Source of the DNA: Methylobacterium oryzae
Lineage (GTDB): Bacteria > Pseudomonadota > Alphaproteobacteria > Rhizobiales > Beijerinckiaceae
DNA: 64,000 nucleotides
Reading direction: 5' to 3'
NCBI RefSeq assembly: GCF_021398735.1
Contig: NZ_CP090349.1
Coordinates: 4,917,001 to 4,981,000 of the forward strand
This document shows, piece by piece, positions 35,541-44,094 of this stretch. A program made the translations under genes and the position numbers. The notes beneath the pieces are model-generated. The model ran no database searches. It was not told the origin of the DNA and worked only from the letters and a program-made list of their open reading frames with translations. The number at the start of each line of letters is the position of its first letter. Position 1 is the stretch's first letter.

Positions 35541-36326
35541 TCAGCCGCCCTTCCGCGCCAGGGCCCGCAGCGCCCCGCGAAACGTCCGCACATCCTGCTC
35601 GGTCAGGCACATGCGGTGAAGCATGTCGCGCATGTTGCGGGCGATGATCTCCTTCTTCTCCGGCGGGTAGAAGCCGGCCCCGTCGAGCGCCGCCTCCAGG
35701 CTTCCGAACAGCGCGATCAGCGCCTCGCGGGTCGCCGGCGGCGACAGGAGTTCGCCCGTGAAGGGCAGGCGCGCCCGGCCGTTCGCCTGCCGCCACGCGT
35801 AGCCGACCAGCAGCACCGCCTGGGCGAGGTTGAGCGAGGGAAAGTCCGGGGAGACCGGGAAGGTGACGATCGCATCGGCGAGCGACACCTCGTCGTTGGT
35901 GAGGCCGACCCGCTCGCGGCCGAACATCACCGCGGTGCGCTGGCCCTCACGGGCCGCGAGCTCGCCCATGGCCTCCTCGGGCGCGAAGACCCGCTTCATC
36001 TGCCCGCGCTCCCGCGCCGTGGTCGCCAGCACGTACCGGCAGTCGGCGATGGCGTCGGCGACGCTGCCGTAGATCGTGGCCGCGTCCAGGACGTGCGTCG
36101 CGCCCGAGGCCGCCTCGCGCACGCCCTTCTTGGGCCAGCCGTTCTTCGGGTTGACGAGGCGCAGCTCCGAGAGGCCGAAATTCGCCATGGCACGGGCGGT
36201 CATGCCGATGTTCTCGGCGAGCTGCGGCTCCACCAGGATCACCGCGGGGGCGATCCCGGGCGGCAGTTCGGTGACCTTCCTCGGGAAAACCTCGGGGGCG
36301 TCGCCCTGTGCGTCTCGGCTCGTCAT
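35541..36326 (-). CDS. trmJ: tRNA (cytidine/uridine-2'-O) methyltransferase TrmJ-like
   Basis: A 261-residue SpoU-family RNA methyltransferase with the deep-knot motifs: AENIGMTARAMANFG (motif 1), VMFGRERVGLTNDEVSLAD (motif 2) and SLNLAQAVLLVGY (motif 3). The N-terminal block ILVEPQLAENIG is close to TrmJ, which methylates position 32 of several tRNAs. The C-terminal ~90 residues are helical. Convergent with the 61-residue gene. Confidence 0.88.
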   Translation of the reverse strand: MTSRDAQGDAPEVFPRKVTELPPGIAPAVILVEPQLAENIGMTARAMANFGLSELRLVNPKNGWPKKGVREAASGATHVLDAATIYGSVADAIADCRYVLATTARERGQMKRVFAPEEAMGELAAREGQRTAVMFGRERVGLTNDEVSLADAIVTFPVSPDFPSLNLAQAVLLVGYAWRQANGRARLPFTGELLSPPATREALIALFGSLEAALDGAGFYPPEKKEIIARNMRDMLHRMCLTEQDVRTFRGALRALARKGG

Positions 36327-36532
36327 GGCGGCCGTCTGGCACGGCGGGCCCGCACCCGTCGAGGGCCGAGTGACGATGCCGCCCGGATGACAGCGAGCGC
36401 CTTCCGTCGCCGGAAGGGCCGCGCTATGTCGCGGGGCGATTCCGGCCCGGGGCGCCCGTCAGGCCACTCGGGACAACGACCGCACGGCCCTTGCATGCCG
36501 TGCGCGGGGACAACGCGGGAAGGCATCGGTCC

Positions 36533-37747
36533 ATGGCGAAGATCAAGGTAGCGAACCCCGTCGTCGAGCTCGACGGCGACGAGATGACCCGGATCATCTG
36601 GGCCGAGATCAAGAACAAGCTCATCCACCCCTATCTCGACGTCGATCTCGAGTATTACGACCTCGGCGTCGAGCACCGCGACGCCACCAACGACAAGGTC
36701 ACGGTCGACGCCGCCGAGGCGATCAAGCGCCACGGCGTCGGCGTGAAGTGCGCCACCATCACCCCCGACGAGCAGCGGGTGCAGGAGTTCGGCCTCAAGG
36801 AGATGTGGCGCTCGCCCAACGGCACGATCCGCAACATCCTGGGCGGCGTGATCTTCCGCGAGCCGATCATCTGCAAGAACGTGCCCCGCCTGGTGCCCGG
36901 CTGGACCCAGCCCTTCGTGATCGGCCGCCACGCCTACGGCGACCAGTACCGCGCCACGGACTTCAAGGTGCCCGGCAAGGGCCGCCTGACCATCAAGTTC
37001 GAGGGCGATGACGGCACGGTCATCGAGAAGGAGGTGTTCAAGTTCCCCGAGGCCGGCGTCGCGATGTCGATGTACAACCTCGACCAGTCGATCATCGACT
37101 TCGCCCGCGCCTCGATGAACTACGGCCTCGCGCGCAAGTACCCGGTCTACCTGTCGACCAAGAACACGATCCTCAAGGCCTATGACGGCCGGTTCAAGGA
37201 CCTGTTCCAGAAGGTCTACGAGGAGGAGTTCGAGTCGAAGTTCAAGCCGCTCGGCATCACCTACGAGCACCGCCTGATCGACGACATGGTGGCCTCCTGC
37301 TTGAAGTGGTCGGGCGGATACGTCTGGGCCTGCAAGAACTACGACGGCGACGTGCAGTCCGACACGGCCGCGCAGGGCTTCGGATCCCTCGGCCTGATGA
37401 CCTCCGTGCTGATGACGCCGGACGGCCGGACCGTCGAGGCCGAGGCCGCGCACGGCACCGTCACCCGCCACTACCGCGAGCACCAGAAGGGCCGCGAGAC
37501 CTCGACCAACTCGATCGCGTCGATCTTCGCCTGGACCCGGGGCCTGTCGCACCGCGCCAAGCTCGACGGCAACGACGATCTGGCGAAGTTCTCCGCGACC
37601 CTGGAGAAGGTCTGCGTCGACACGGTCGAGGCCGGCCACATGACCAAGGACCTCGCCCTCCTCGTCGGACCGGACCAGAAGTGGCTCTCGACCACCGGCT
37701 TCCTCGACAAGGTTGACCAGAACCTGAAGACCGCGATGGGCGCCTGA
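36533..37747 (+). CDS. icd: NADP-dependent isocitrate dehydrogenase
   Basis: A 404-residue enzyme of the TCA cycle that converts isocitrate to 2-oxoglutarate. ATG 36533 is chosen for the family start ([20 protein letters not shown]); an ATG at 36491 would add 14 non-typical residues. Sequence class is the homodimeric type related to the eukaryotic enzymes: GGVIFREPI, SxNYGLARK-type [11 protein letters not shown] and [10 protein letters not shown] are visible. A terminator follows. Confidence 0.95.
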   Translation: MAKIKVANPVVELDGDEMTRIIWAEIKNKLIHPYLDVDLEYYDLGVEHRDATNDKVTVDAAEAIKRHGVGVKCATITPDEQRVQEFGLKEMWRSPNGTIRNILGGVIFREPIICKNVPRLVPGWTQPFVIGRHAYGDQYRATDFKVPGKGRLTIKFEGDDGTVIEKEVFKFPEAGVAMSMYNLDQSIIDFARASMNYGLARKYPVYLSTKNTILKAYDGRFKDLFQKVYEEEFESKFKPLGITYEHRLIDDMVASCLKWSGGYVWACKNYDGDVQSDTAAQGFGSLGLMTSVLMTPDGRTVEAEAAHGTVTRHYREHQKGRETSTNSIASIFAWTRGLSHRAKLDGNDDLAKFSATLEKVCVDTVEAGHMTKDLALLVGPDQKWLSTTGFLDKVDQNLKTAMGA

Positions 37748-37766
37748 GGCTCCAGCCTCGACGCGA

Positions 37767-37804
37767 AAAGCGGCGGGCGCCCTCCGGGACGGCCGCCGCT
37801 TTCA
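37767..37804. terminator. Bidirectional terminator after icd
   Basis: A perfect 10-bp stem (AAAGCGGCGG at 37767-37776 with CCGCCGCTTT at 37793-37802). The A and T tails at the two ends let it work for icd and, on the other strand, for the luxI transcript. Confidence 0.8.
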
Positions 37805-37825
37805 CATCCGCGTGCCGCCGGCGCC

Positions 37826-38005
37826 TCAGGCGCCGCTCGCCTGGTCCTGCGGACCCGTCTGGGCGAGGGCCCGGGCGACCTCGAGAAGCAGGAGGTCGAT
37901 GGCGGCCCGCATCAGCGGATCGCCGACCGAGTCGATGAGTTCGCGAACCCGCAGGCACTGCGCGGCGAGCGCGTCCAGCGCGGTATCCTTGCTGTCGAAG
38001 ATCAT
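37826..38005 (-). CDS. 59-aa protein coupled to luxI
   Basis: A 59-residue, mostly helical, acidic protein starting MIFDSKDTALDALAA, with a second helix (LMRAAIDLLLLEVARALAQ). It starts 2 bases after the luxI stop, so it is almost certainly co-translated with luxI and shares its quorum-sensing control. No known motif. A role in modulating AHL signalling is only inference. Confidence 0.6.
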   Translation of the reverse strand: MIFDSKDTALDALAAQCLRVRELIDSVGDPLMRAAIDLLLLEVARALAQTGPQDQASGA

Positions 38006-38007
38006 GT

Positions 38008-38631
38008 TCAGGCCACCAGGTAAGCGGGTTCGGAGACGAGGACCGAGCGACTGTCGCCGCGGACGGCGCGGAGCTTGGCCAGGGTGCGGGCGTCGAACCG
38101 GGCGGTCGCGGCCATGATCTCCTCGCCGGCGATCTGGACGGGCAGGCCGAGCGGCTGCGGGCGGAAATGCAGCTGGATGACGTGGATCATGTAGAGGGTC
38201 GGCATCTGCAGCAGCAGGCTGTTGACCCCGTGGGCGAGGCCCCACTCCACGATCCCGGTGAGCAGCGCGATCGAGACCGGATTGACGACGCGGCCCTTGG
38301 CCCGGTGCGAGCGAGCGACGCCCTGGCGGGTCCACTCCCAGATCTGGGGGCCGACTGGCCGCTCGCCCTCGCAGAGCTGCGGCAGGACGTCCGACAGGAG
38401 ATGCGGGCGCGTGGTCGGCAGGAGCCGGCTGTAGCCGACGACGGTGTCGTCCTCCATGGCGAGGAAGTGGATCGCGTGCGGCGTGTCGAACTGGTCGATC
38501 TCGCGGCCGTCCGGCCTAGCCAGCTCGCTCCAACCCTTCTCGGCGACGAAGATGTCGTGGCGCAGGCGCCAGGCCTGCTCCATCGCGTCGGCGTAGCGAT
38601 CCGCGTTGGCGGGGGTGACGATGTGGATCAC
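38008..38631 (-). CDS. luxI: Acyl-homoserine-lactone synthase
   Basis: A 207-residue LuxI-family enzyme that makes AHL signals from SAM and an acyl carrier. Conserved residues are visible: Arg in RLRHDIFVAEKGW, Asp in EIDQFD, and the SRLLPTTRPHLL and WEWTRQGV blocks. The start is set at GTG 38631 because GAGG lies 7 bases upstream; a TTG at 38637 would leave no room. Upstream are dyads that may be lux boxes. The gene order luxR-luxI on the same strand is typical of a self-regulated circuit. Confidence 0.88.
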   Translation of the reverse strand: MIHIVTPANADRYADAMEQAWRLRHDIFVAEKGWSELARPDGREIDQFDTPHAIHFLAMEDDTVVGYSRLLPTTRPHLLSDVLPQLCEGERPVGPQIWEWTRQGVARSHRAKGRVVNPVSIALLTGIVEWGLAHGVNSLLLQMPTLYMIHVIQLHFRPQPLGLPVQIAGEEIMAATARFDARTLAKLRAVRGDSRSVLVSEPAYLVA

Positions 38632-38640
38632 GAGCAAACC

Positions 38641-38704
38641 TCACGTTGGTCTGGCGTGAGTTTTCGTCGTTTCACCGGGGGCTGTGTACTACGAGAAACC
38701 GTAG
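38641..38704 (-). promoter_or_regulatory. Candidate lux-box-like dyads upstream of luxI
   Basis: Two inverted repeats between luxR and luxI: TCACG-N9-CGTGA at 38641-38659, which overlaps the luxI ribosome site, and CTACG-N6-CGTAG at 38689-38704, about 60 bases upstream of the GTG start. The second is the better candidate for a LuxR-type operator by size and position. Confidence 0.45.
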
Positions 38705-38806
38705 GGTCCGCGAGCGCAGCCGGCAGCGGCGCCAAGGACTTGCCGCGGTGCGAACCGCGTTCACCGATGCCGGGCCGCGGAATGTGCGGACTGCGTGGCG
38801 CGTTCT

Positions 38807-39535
38807 CTAGGTTATCAGACCCGCTCGGAGCGCCTGCGCCACGGTGTGGGCGCGGTTGACGGTGTCGAGCTTCGCCCGGGCCGAGCGCAGATGGTAGTCG
38901 ACGCCGGCGGCAGTGATGCCCATGACGATGCCGATCTCGACGTCGGTCTTGCCCTCCGCCGCCCATTGCAGGGTCTCGCGCTCCCGCGGCGAGAGGCGCA
39001 CCGGCGCGCGCCCAGCCGGCCGGCTGTTCATCAGCAGCAGCTGACCGACCGCGTAGGTCGCGACGAGGTTGAGGGCGACGCGCTCGGCCGGATCGATCTC
39101 GATCCGCTCCCCCGAGACGCTGATCCCGCCCGGCTCGCCGTCGAGGGTCACGAACGGGATCGTGATGCCCGCGCGTATGCCGAAATCGCCGGCCTCGTTC
39201 ATGACGCGCCCGGCCGTCGGGGTATCCGGCAGCACGGCGCTCCAGTCGAACGGCGTCGCCGTGGTGCACAGCCGCCGGACCGTGGGGTCGTGGAGCGCGT
39301 AGCCCTGCGTCACGTACCGGCGGGCCCAGCCCTCCGGCATGGTGCTCGCGAGCACGAACCCGGCGTGCCGCCGCTTCGGCAGGCCGGGTTCCGGGACGAT
39401 CCCGGCCATGATGTACGAGACCCCGTAGCGGGTGAAGGCGTCGACCAGGAGCCGCGCGATCTCGTCGGGCGATGCGGCCCGTTCCAGATCGCGCAACACG
39501 CTGAAGGTCCTGTCGAGGTGCTTCGAATGCGGCAT
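38807..39535 (-). CDS. luxR: LuxR-family autoinducer-binding regulator
   Basis: A 242-residue regulator. The N-terminal domain has the autoinducer-pocket pattern W-x3-Y-x8-D-P (WARRYVTQGYALHDP) and the C-terminal domain is a LuxR helix-turn-helix (LSPRERETLQWAAEGKTDVEIG). It should bind the AHL made by the downstream luxI product and control that promoter. Its ATG lies after an AT-richer stretch. Confidence 0.88.
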   Translation of the reverse strand: MPHSKHLDRTFSVLRDLERAASPDEIARLLVDAFTRYGVSYIMAGIVPEPGLPKRRHAGFVLASTMPEGWARRYVTQGYALHDPTVRRLCTTATPFDWSAVLPDTPTAGRVMNEAGDFGIRAGITIPFVTLDGEPGGISVSGERIEIDPAERVALNLVATYAVGQLLLMNSRPAGRAPVRLSPRERETLQWAAEGKTDVEIGIVMGITAAGVDYHLRSARAKLDTVNRAHTVAQALRAGLIT

Positions 39536-39685
39536 GCCCTAGCTCGAAATTGATGCACGCACTGCGACAAATGATGAGTCGAACGCAACCTGAGGATGGC
39601 ATCGCCGCCGCTGAAAGGCTAGGGTAGCCGCGGAAAGCTCTGCCGTTTGAATCGGTCCAGCGGGCGGAGTGCGAGTTTCAACGGT

Positions 39686-39916
39686 ATGACTGACGACGCG
39701 ACCCCGCCGACGACGCGCTGGCTACTGGAACGGATCGCAGCCACGCTGAATGTTTGTCCGACCTATTTCCTCCAGACGGAGCGGCCCGACGAGACCGCGG
39801 CGGACCAGGACGCGCGCGACTGCGCGGAGGTCGCCGCGCTGTTCCAGGCGATCAAGTCGCCGGCGCGGCGCACCGCCGTCCTGAACCTGCTGCGCGAGAT
39901 GAGCCGCGAGACCTGA
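39686..39916 (+). CDS. Small regulator-tail-like protein
   Basis: A 76-residue protein; ATG 39686 preferred over the longer frame from 39647. It has LLERIAATLNV-P/C-x-x-x-F, then acidic linker, then ECAEVAALFQAI and RRTAVLNLLREMS. This order matches the part that follows the helix-turn-helix in some XRE-type regulators, but no DNA-binding domain is present. It is related to the gene at 63356-63664. It is divergent from luxR, so it may modulate nearby regulation. Confidence 0.55.
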   Translation: MTDDATPPTTRWLLERIAATLNVCPTYFLQTERPDETAADQDARDCAEVAALFQAIKSPARRTAVLNLLREMSRET

Positions 39917-39947
39917 CGGCGCGTGCCGCACGCCCGCCGCTCCGCGG

Positions 39948-40385
39948 TCAGGCCGCCACGAGGAGCGCGGCGCCGGCGACGCCTGAGAGGACCAAGCGCA
40001 GGCGGCCGAGCCAGAGGGGCGTGAGCCCGCGGCGGGGCAGATCCTGATCGATGAGGCCCCAGGCGAGCACGAGGCCGCCGAGGATGCGCAGGTCCCACGG
40101 TGCGGGGGCGGCCATCGCGGCCCAGGCGACCAGGGATGGCACGATGGCCACGAGATAATCGCCGTTGCCGCCATTGCGCGCCGCGGCGGCGCCCCAGCGG
40201 ATCCCGCCGAGGAACGAGGCGATCACGGCGCCGTAGGCCGACAGGATGGTGCGCGGCGACAGGCCGATGCTGCTCAGGCCGCCGTCCGTGCCCGACACCG
40301 CAAGGGCAGCGAAGCCCAGGAACGGGATGAGTCCGGCCACGCCGAGAACGATTGCGCCGATCGGGACAGAGTTCCGGTGCGCCAT
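39948..40385 (-). CDS. DUF3429 family membrane protein
   Basis: A 145-residue protein with four to five hydrophobic helices and the family pattern YGAVIASFLGGIRWG, typical of DUF3429. ATG 40385 chosen; seven residues more are possible to 40406. Function of the family is not established. Confidence 0.75.
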   Translation of the reverse strand: MAHRNSVPIGAIVLGVAGLIPFLGFAALAVSGTDGGLSSIGLSPRTILSAYGAVIASFLGGIRWGAAAARNGGNGDYLVAIVPSLVAWAAMAAPAPWDLRILGGLVLAWGLIDQDLPRRGLTPLWLGRLRLVLSGVAGAALLVAA

Positions 40386-40523
40386 CCATCCTCCGGGCAT
40401 CGGCAAGGGTTGGCGACCCGCGCGATCCGACCCCGGTCCGACGCCGCCCTGCCGCAGCGTTCCCGCATCGCGGCGTGGCGGTCAAGGTCGGACCCGCGGC
40501 CGGGCCGCGGGCCCGCAGCGGCG

Positions 40524-43500
40524 TCAGCTCCGGCGCGGCGGCGCCGTGAACGGGACAGCGCCGGGCATCGGCGCGCCGAGGAGGGACATCGGCGCGCTCG
40601 CCGGCATCTTCGGCGCGGGCGGCTCGTTGACCGCCGCGTCGATCTTTCGCGGCTTGAAGTTCGCCGCGAGGCTCTTGGCGCTGGCGAGATCGGCGGGGCT
40701 GAGCTTGTTGGCCACGTCGTCGCGCTTCTTGCCGGCATCGTCGTCGCCTTGGCTCGCGGCGGCGGAGAACCACGCGTAGGACTGGATCAGGTCCTGCGTC
40801 AGGCCGAGGCCGCGCGCGTAGAGGACGCCGAGATTGTACTGGCTGTCGCGGACGCCGAACTCGGCGCCCTGCCGGAACCACGAGGCCGCGGAGGCGAAAT
40901 CCGGCTTGCCGTTGGCGGCCGGGTTCTCGGCGTAGAGCACCGCCAGATTGTGCATGGAACGGGCGTGGCCCTGCTCGGCGGCGCGGCCGTACCAGAGCTT
41001 CGCCTTGTCGAGGTCGCGGACGACGCCCGAACCCTTCTCGTAATGGCCCGCGACCTTGTACTGGGCGGGCGCGTAGCCGGCCGCGGCCAGCTTCTCGAAG
41101 AGCTTGGCGGCGATCGACAGATCGCGCGGCATGCCGCGGCCATCGGCCTCCCGCGTGGCGAGGTCCCAGATCGACGCGCCGTCACCGTCGAGGGCGGCGA
41201 GCTTCACCTTCGCCAGCGCCGGCGGCAGGTTGCCGAACTCGGCCTGCAGGCTGTTCATCCCCGAGACCTGCGGCACCGCCGCCTTGGCATTGGGCCGGGC
41301 GTCCGGGGGAACGGAGTTGGGCAGAGACTGGGTCGTCGTCGGATCAGCCGGCGCCGGCTTCGACTCCGCGCTCTCTTTGGCGGCGTCCTTCGAAGCGTCC
41401 TTCGAAGCGTCCTTGGAGACGTCCGCATTGTCCTTCTGGACCTCCGCGGCATCGCCGCGGGACGGCGCGACCTGGCTCGTCGGAGCCGCCGGCCGCGGCT
41501 CGTCCGCGCCGCGCATGGTGATCGCCTGGAGCGCGCCGAGAGCCAGCACGATGGCCGCGAGGCCGAGCAGCAGCGGCCGGCGCCGGCGATCGATCTCGGC
41601 GCGCAACCGTCCGAGGCGGCCGGTCGCTGCCCCCTGGAGAGCGGCGACCCGGTCACTCCGGGCTTCCCGGCGCTCGGCGGGCGCCTCGGTGGCCAGCTCC
41701 GCCTGGGCAGCCTGGGCCGCCCGGCGCGCGGCCGCGATGAAGCTGGTCTTGATGTCGGTCTCGGACTTGGAGTCGGCCGCGGATCGCGCGGCGACGACGT
41801 CGCCGAGGCGCTCCTGCGCGGCCCGGCGGGCGGAGGGCTCGCGGGCCGCGCGCGGCTCGCGCGGCGGCCGGCCGCTGCCGGGCTCCAGAAGGTCGTCGGC
41901 GAGGCGGGATGCCTCGGCATTGTCGCGCCGCGACCTTGCGCGCGCCTCGACGGGCGCGAGGGCCACATCCGGGCTCGTAGACGACATCAGGCGCTCGTCG
42001 AGGGACGGCCCCCGCGCCGGGACGGTCTCGGCGGGCCCGAGCCGGACGAGGAGCCGCTCCAGGGCCGACTGAACCCCGTCGAGGGTCGCGCCGAGGCGCT
42101 GATCGGAGGCCACCTGCCGGGCCTGCATGTCCGCGAGGCTGGCGCGCAGGAGGCCGATCTCGCCCGACTCGGCGGCACCGAGGCCGGATGTCTGCAGGCT
42201 CTGCGCGACGGCGTTGCGGGCGGCGCGCTCCATCGCGGCCTCGCTCGGCGCCGATTCCCGGAGCGCCGTGACCTGCCGCAGCAGGTCGCTCATCGTGCGC
42301 TCCAGCCCGGCCAGCGCCGGATCGGCGCTGTGCGGCGCGTCGAGGCGGCCGGCCAGCGAGACCACCTGCCGCTCCAGGGCGTCGAGGCCCTCGTGCTCGG
42401 ACCTGGTGCCGACCTGATCGACCTTGTCGGCGAGGCTGCGGAGCATGGCGTGGATGGAGGCCATGTCGCCCGAGCGGGCCACGTTCACGTCGCCGGTGCG
42501 CTCGGACCAGTCGTCCCGCGCGCAGAGCACGTCGACCTTCTCGGCGAGTGCCTGGATCTGCTCCGCCAGCGCCGCCGGCGCGGCGATCTTCACGTCGCTG
42601 CGGATCTCCTCCAGGATCGGCCGGAGGTCCGGGCCTGCGGCCGTCCGCTGCAGCTGGGCGATCTGCGCGCTCACCGCCTGCAGGCTCTGCGCGAGACCCT
42701 GGATGCGCTCCGGGCCGGCGAGCGCGGCGATCTGACGGCGGATCTCCTCGAGTTCGGCGAACAGGCCTGCGAGGGTCCGGTCGTCCGGACCGGCGGCGCC
42801 GGTCGCGGCGGCGGTGTCGAGGCGCTCGGCGAGGCGCCGGACGTCCTCCGCGACGCGGCTGTGGACGTTCTCGGCCACCTCCTCGGCGAGGCGCTCGACC
42901 TGGGCCCGGACCTGCTCGATCGGCACCGCGATGGCGGTGAGATCGGTCCCCGCCTGGGCGCGCTCGATGCCGCTCGCTAGGGTGACGACGGCCTGCTCGA
43001 GGGCGCCGATGTCCCGGCTCGTCGCGAGCTGGTTGATCGCCTCCCGCAGGCGCGTGGTCTCCTCCTGAAGCTCGATCAGGGCGGTCGACGGGGCGACGCC
43101 CTCCTCGATCCGCGCCTCCAGACGGCGGGCGAGGTCCAGGCGCATGCTGGCGACGACGCCGCCATCGGCCGCGGACGCGGCGAGCGCCGGCTCGGCGCCC
43201 TGTGCCAGCTCGCGCTGGCGCTGGCGGATGTCCTGGACGGCGCTGCGGATGTCGGCGGCGGCGGGACGCGGGCGACGGCCGGGCGGCCGGGTCGCGGCGA
43301 CCTGCTCGCCGAGCTGCGACATGCGGCGCTCGATGTCGCCGAGCCGCTCGGTGACCTGCTGGACGGGGGCCGACTTCAGGGCGCGCTCGATGCGGGCCTC
43401 GATCTCCGCGAGGCGGCGCGCCTCGGCGTCCTGGGCGGCGCGCCGCTCGTGGTCGAGGGCGCGGTCGAGACCGTCGAGGCGGTCCATCAGAGCGGCGATA

Positions 43501-43793
43501 CCGTCGCCATAGCCCTCGGCGCGCGGCGCTGTCCCGTGGGCCCGCTGGTCGGGCGAGGCCGGCGGGAGGGCGCGCTCGGCCGAGGCCTCCGGCCGGTTGC
43601 CGCCGAGGGCGAGCTGCTCGGCGCGGTGGCGCCGCCGGTGCCGGCGATTTCCCTGACCGGCCGATTGCTGCTGCGGCACCACCGACGCGATCCAGGTCTC
43701 GAGCGGGACCCCGGCCCGCGCCGCCACGTCGCGGGCCGCGTCGAGCACCTCGGGATCGAAACTGTCGAGCTGCGGCATCGCGTTGCGGGTCAT
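40524..43793 (-). CDS. PodJ-like coiled-coil protein with Sel1 repeats
   Basis: About 1,089 residues from ATG 43793 (GTG 43865 possible). The start is a short helix (DPEVLDAARDVAARAGVPLETWI), followed by ~600 residues rich in Glu/Arg/Ala with long heptad-like coiled coils, a basic stretch, one membrane helix (LLLGLAAIVLALGALQA), a Lys/Asp/Ser repeat (SKDASKDASKDA) and Pro-rich periplasmic linker, then four Sel1 (TPR-like) repeats (e.g. KLWYGRAAEQGHARSMHNLA). This domain order matches PodJ-type polar organisers, without a C-terminal peptidoglycan-binding domain. It probably organises a cell pole or division-linked structure. Confidence 0.7.
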   Translation of the reverse strand: MTRNAMPQLDSFDPEVLDAARDVAARAGVPLETWIASVVPQQQSAGQGNRRHRRRHRAEQLALGGNRPEASAERALPPASPDQRAHGTAPRAEGYGDGIAALMDRLDGLDRALDHERRAAQDAEARRLAEIEARIERALKSAPVQQVTERLGDIERRMSQLGEQVAATRPPGRRPRPAAADIRSAVQDIRQRQRELAQGAEPALAASAADGGVVASMRLDLARRLEARIEEGVAPSTALIELQEETTRLREAINQLATSRDIGALEQAVVTLASGIERAQAGTDLTAIAVPIEQVRAQVERLAEEVAENVHSRVAEDVRRLAERLDTAAATGAAGPDDRTLAGLFAELEEIRRQIAALAGPERIQGLAQSLQAVSAQIAQLQRTAAGPDLRPILEEIRSDVKIAAPAALAEQIQALAEKVDVLCARDDWSERTGDVNVARSGDMASIHAMLRSLADKVDQVGTRSEHEGLDALERQVVSLAGRLDAPHSADPALAGLERTMSDLLRQVTALRESAPSEAAMERAARNAVAQSLQTSGLGAAESGEIGLLRASLADMQARQVASDQRLGATLDGVQSALERLLVRLGPAETVPARGPSLDERLMSSTSPDVALAPVEARARSRRDNAEASRLADDLLEPGSGRPPREPRAAREPSARRAAQERLGDVVAARSAADSKSETDIKTSFIAAARRAAQAAQAELATEAPAERREARSDRVAALQGAATGRLGRLRAEIDRRRRPLLLGLAAIVLALGALQAITMRGADEPRPAAPTSQVAPSRGDAAEVQKDNADVSKDASKDASKDAAKESAESKPAPADPTTTQSLPNSVPPDARPNAKAAVPQVSGMNSLQAEFGNLPPALAKVKLAALDGDGASIWDLATREADGRGMPRDLSIAAKLFEKLAAAGYAPAQYKVAGHYEKGSGVVRDLDKAKLWYGRAAEQGHARSMHNLAVLYAENPAANGKPDFASAASWFRQGAEFGVRDSQYNLGVLYARGLGLTQDLIQSYAWFSAAASQGDDDAGKKRDDVANKLSPADLASAKSLAANFKPRKIDAAVNEPPAPKMPASAPMSLLGAPMPGAVPFTAPPRRS

Positions 43794-44094
43794 CGGTGGC
43801 CTGTCGTCGGCAGCGTTCGGCGTCCGTTTCCTCGGCGCAGAGCGGGACCGGAATTCGGTATCCACGGACGCACGCGTCGGATCGTTCGAGCGTGACCATT
43901 AACTTTCTTGGTAAACACGAAGTTAAGGTTTGATGGGCCCGGTAATGGCCGCGACCACGCGGCTGCTGAGGAACGGCCGCGCCTGTCGCGCTCCGGGCGG
44001 GCGAAGCCGTTGCTCCGGGAGCGGCGCGGCGTTTACATGCGGCCAACGCGGCGGGCCGTTCCGAGAGGCCCGCACCAGACGGGGGAAGCCAGAG
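43794..44094. promoter_or_regulatory. Divergent promoter region with 7-bp dyad
   Basis: 301 bases between the PodJ-like gene and the acyl-CoA dehydrogenase gene. An inverted repeat TTAACTT-N14-AAGTTAA lies at 43899-43926 in an AT-rich patch and may bind a regulator of either gene. No perfect TTAA-N7-TTAA CtrA site was found. Confidence 0.4.

Noticed and set aside
43899-43926. CtrA-type site (TTAA-N7-TTAA) upstream of the PodJ-like gene
   Set aside because: The spacing does not fit. Only an inverted repeat of TTAACTT is present, so it is reported as a dyad of unknown binding protein.
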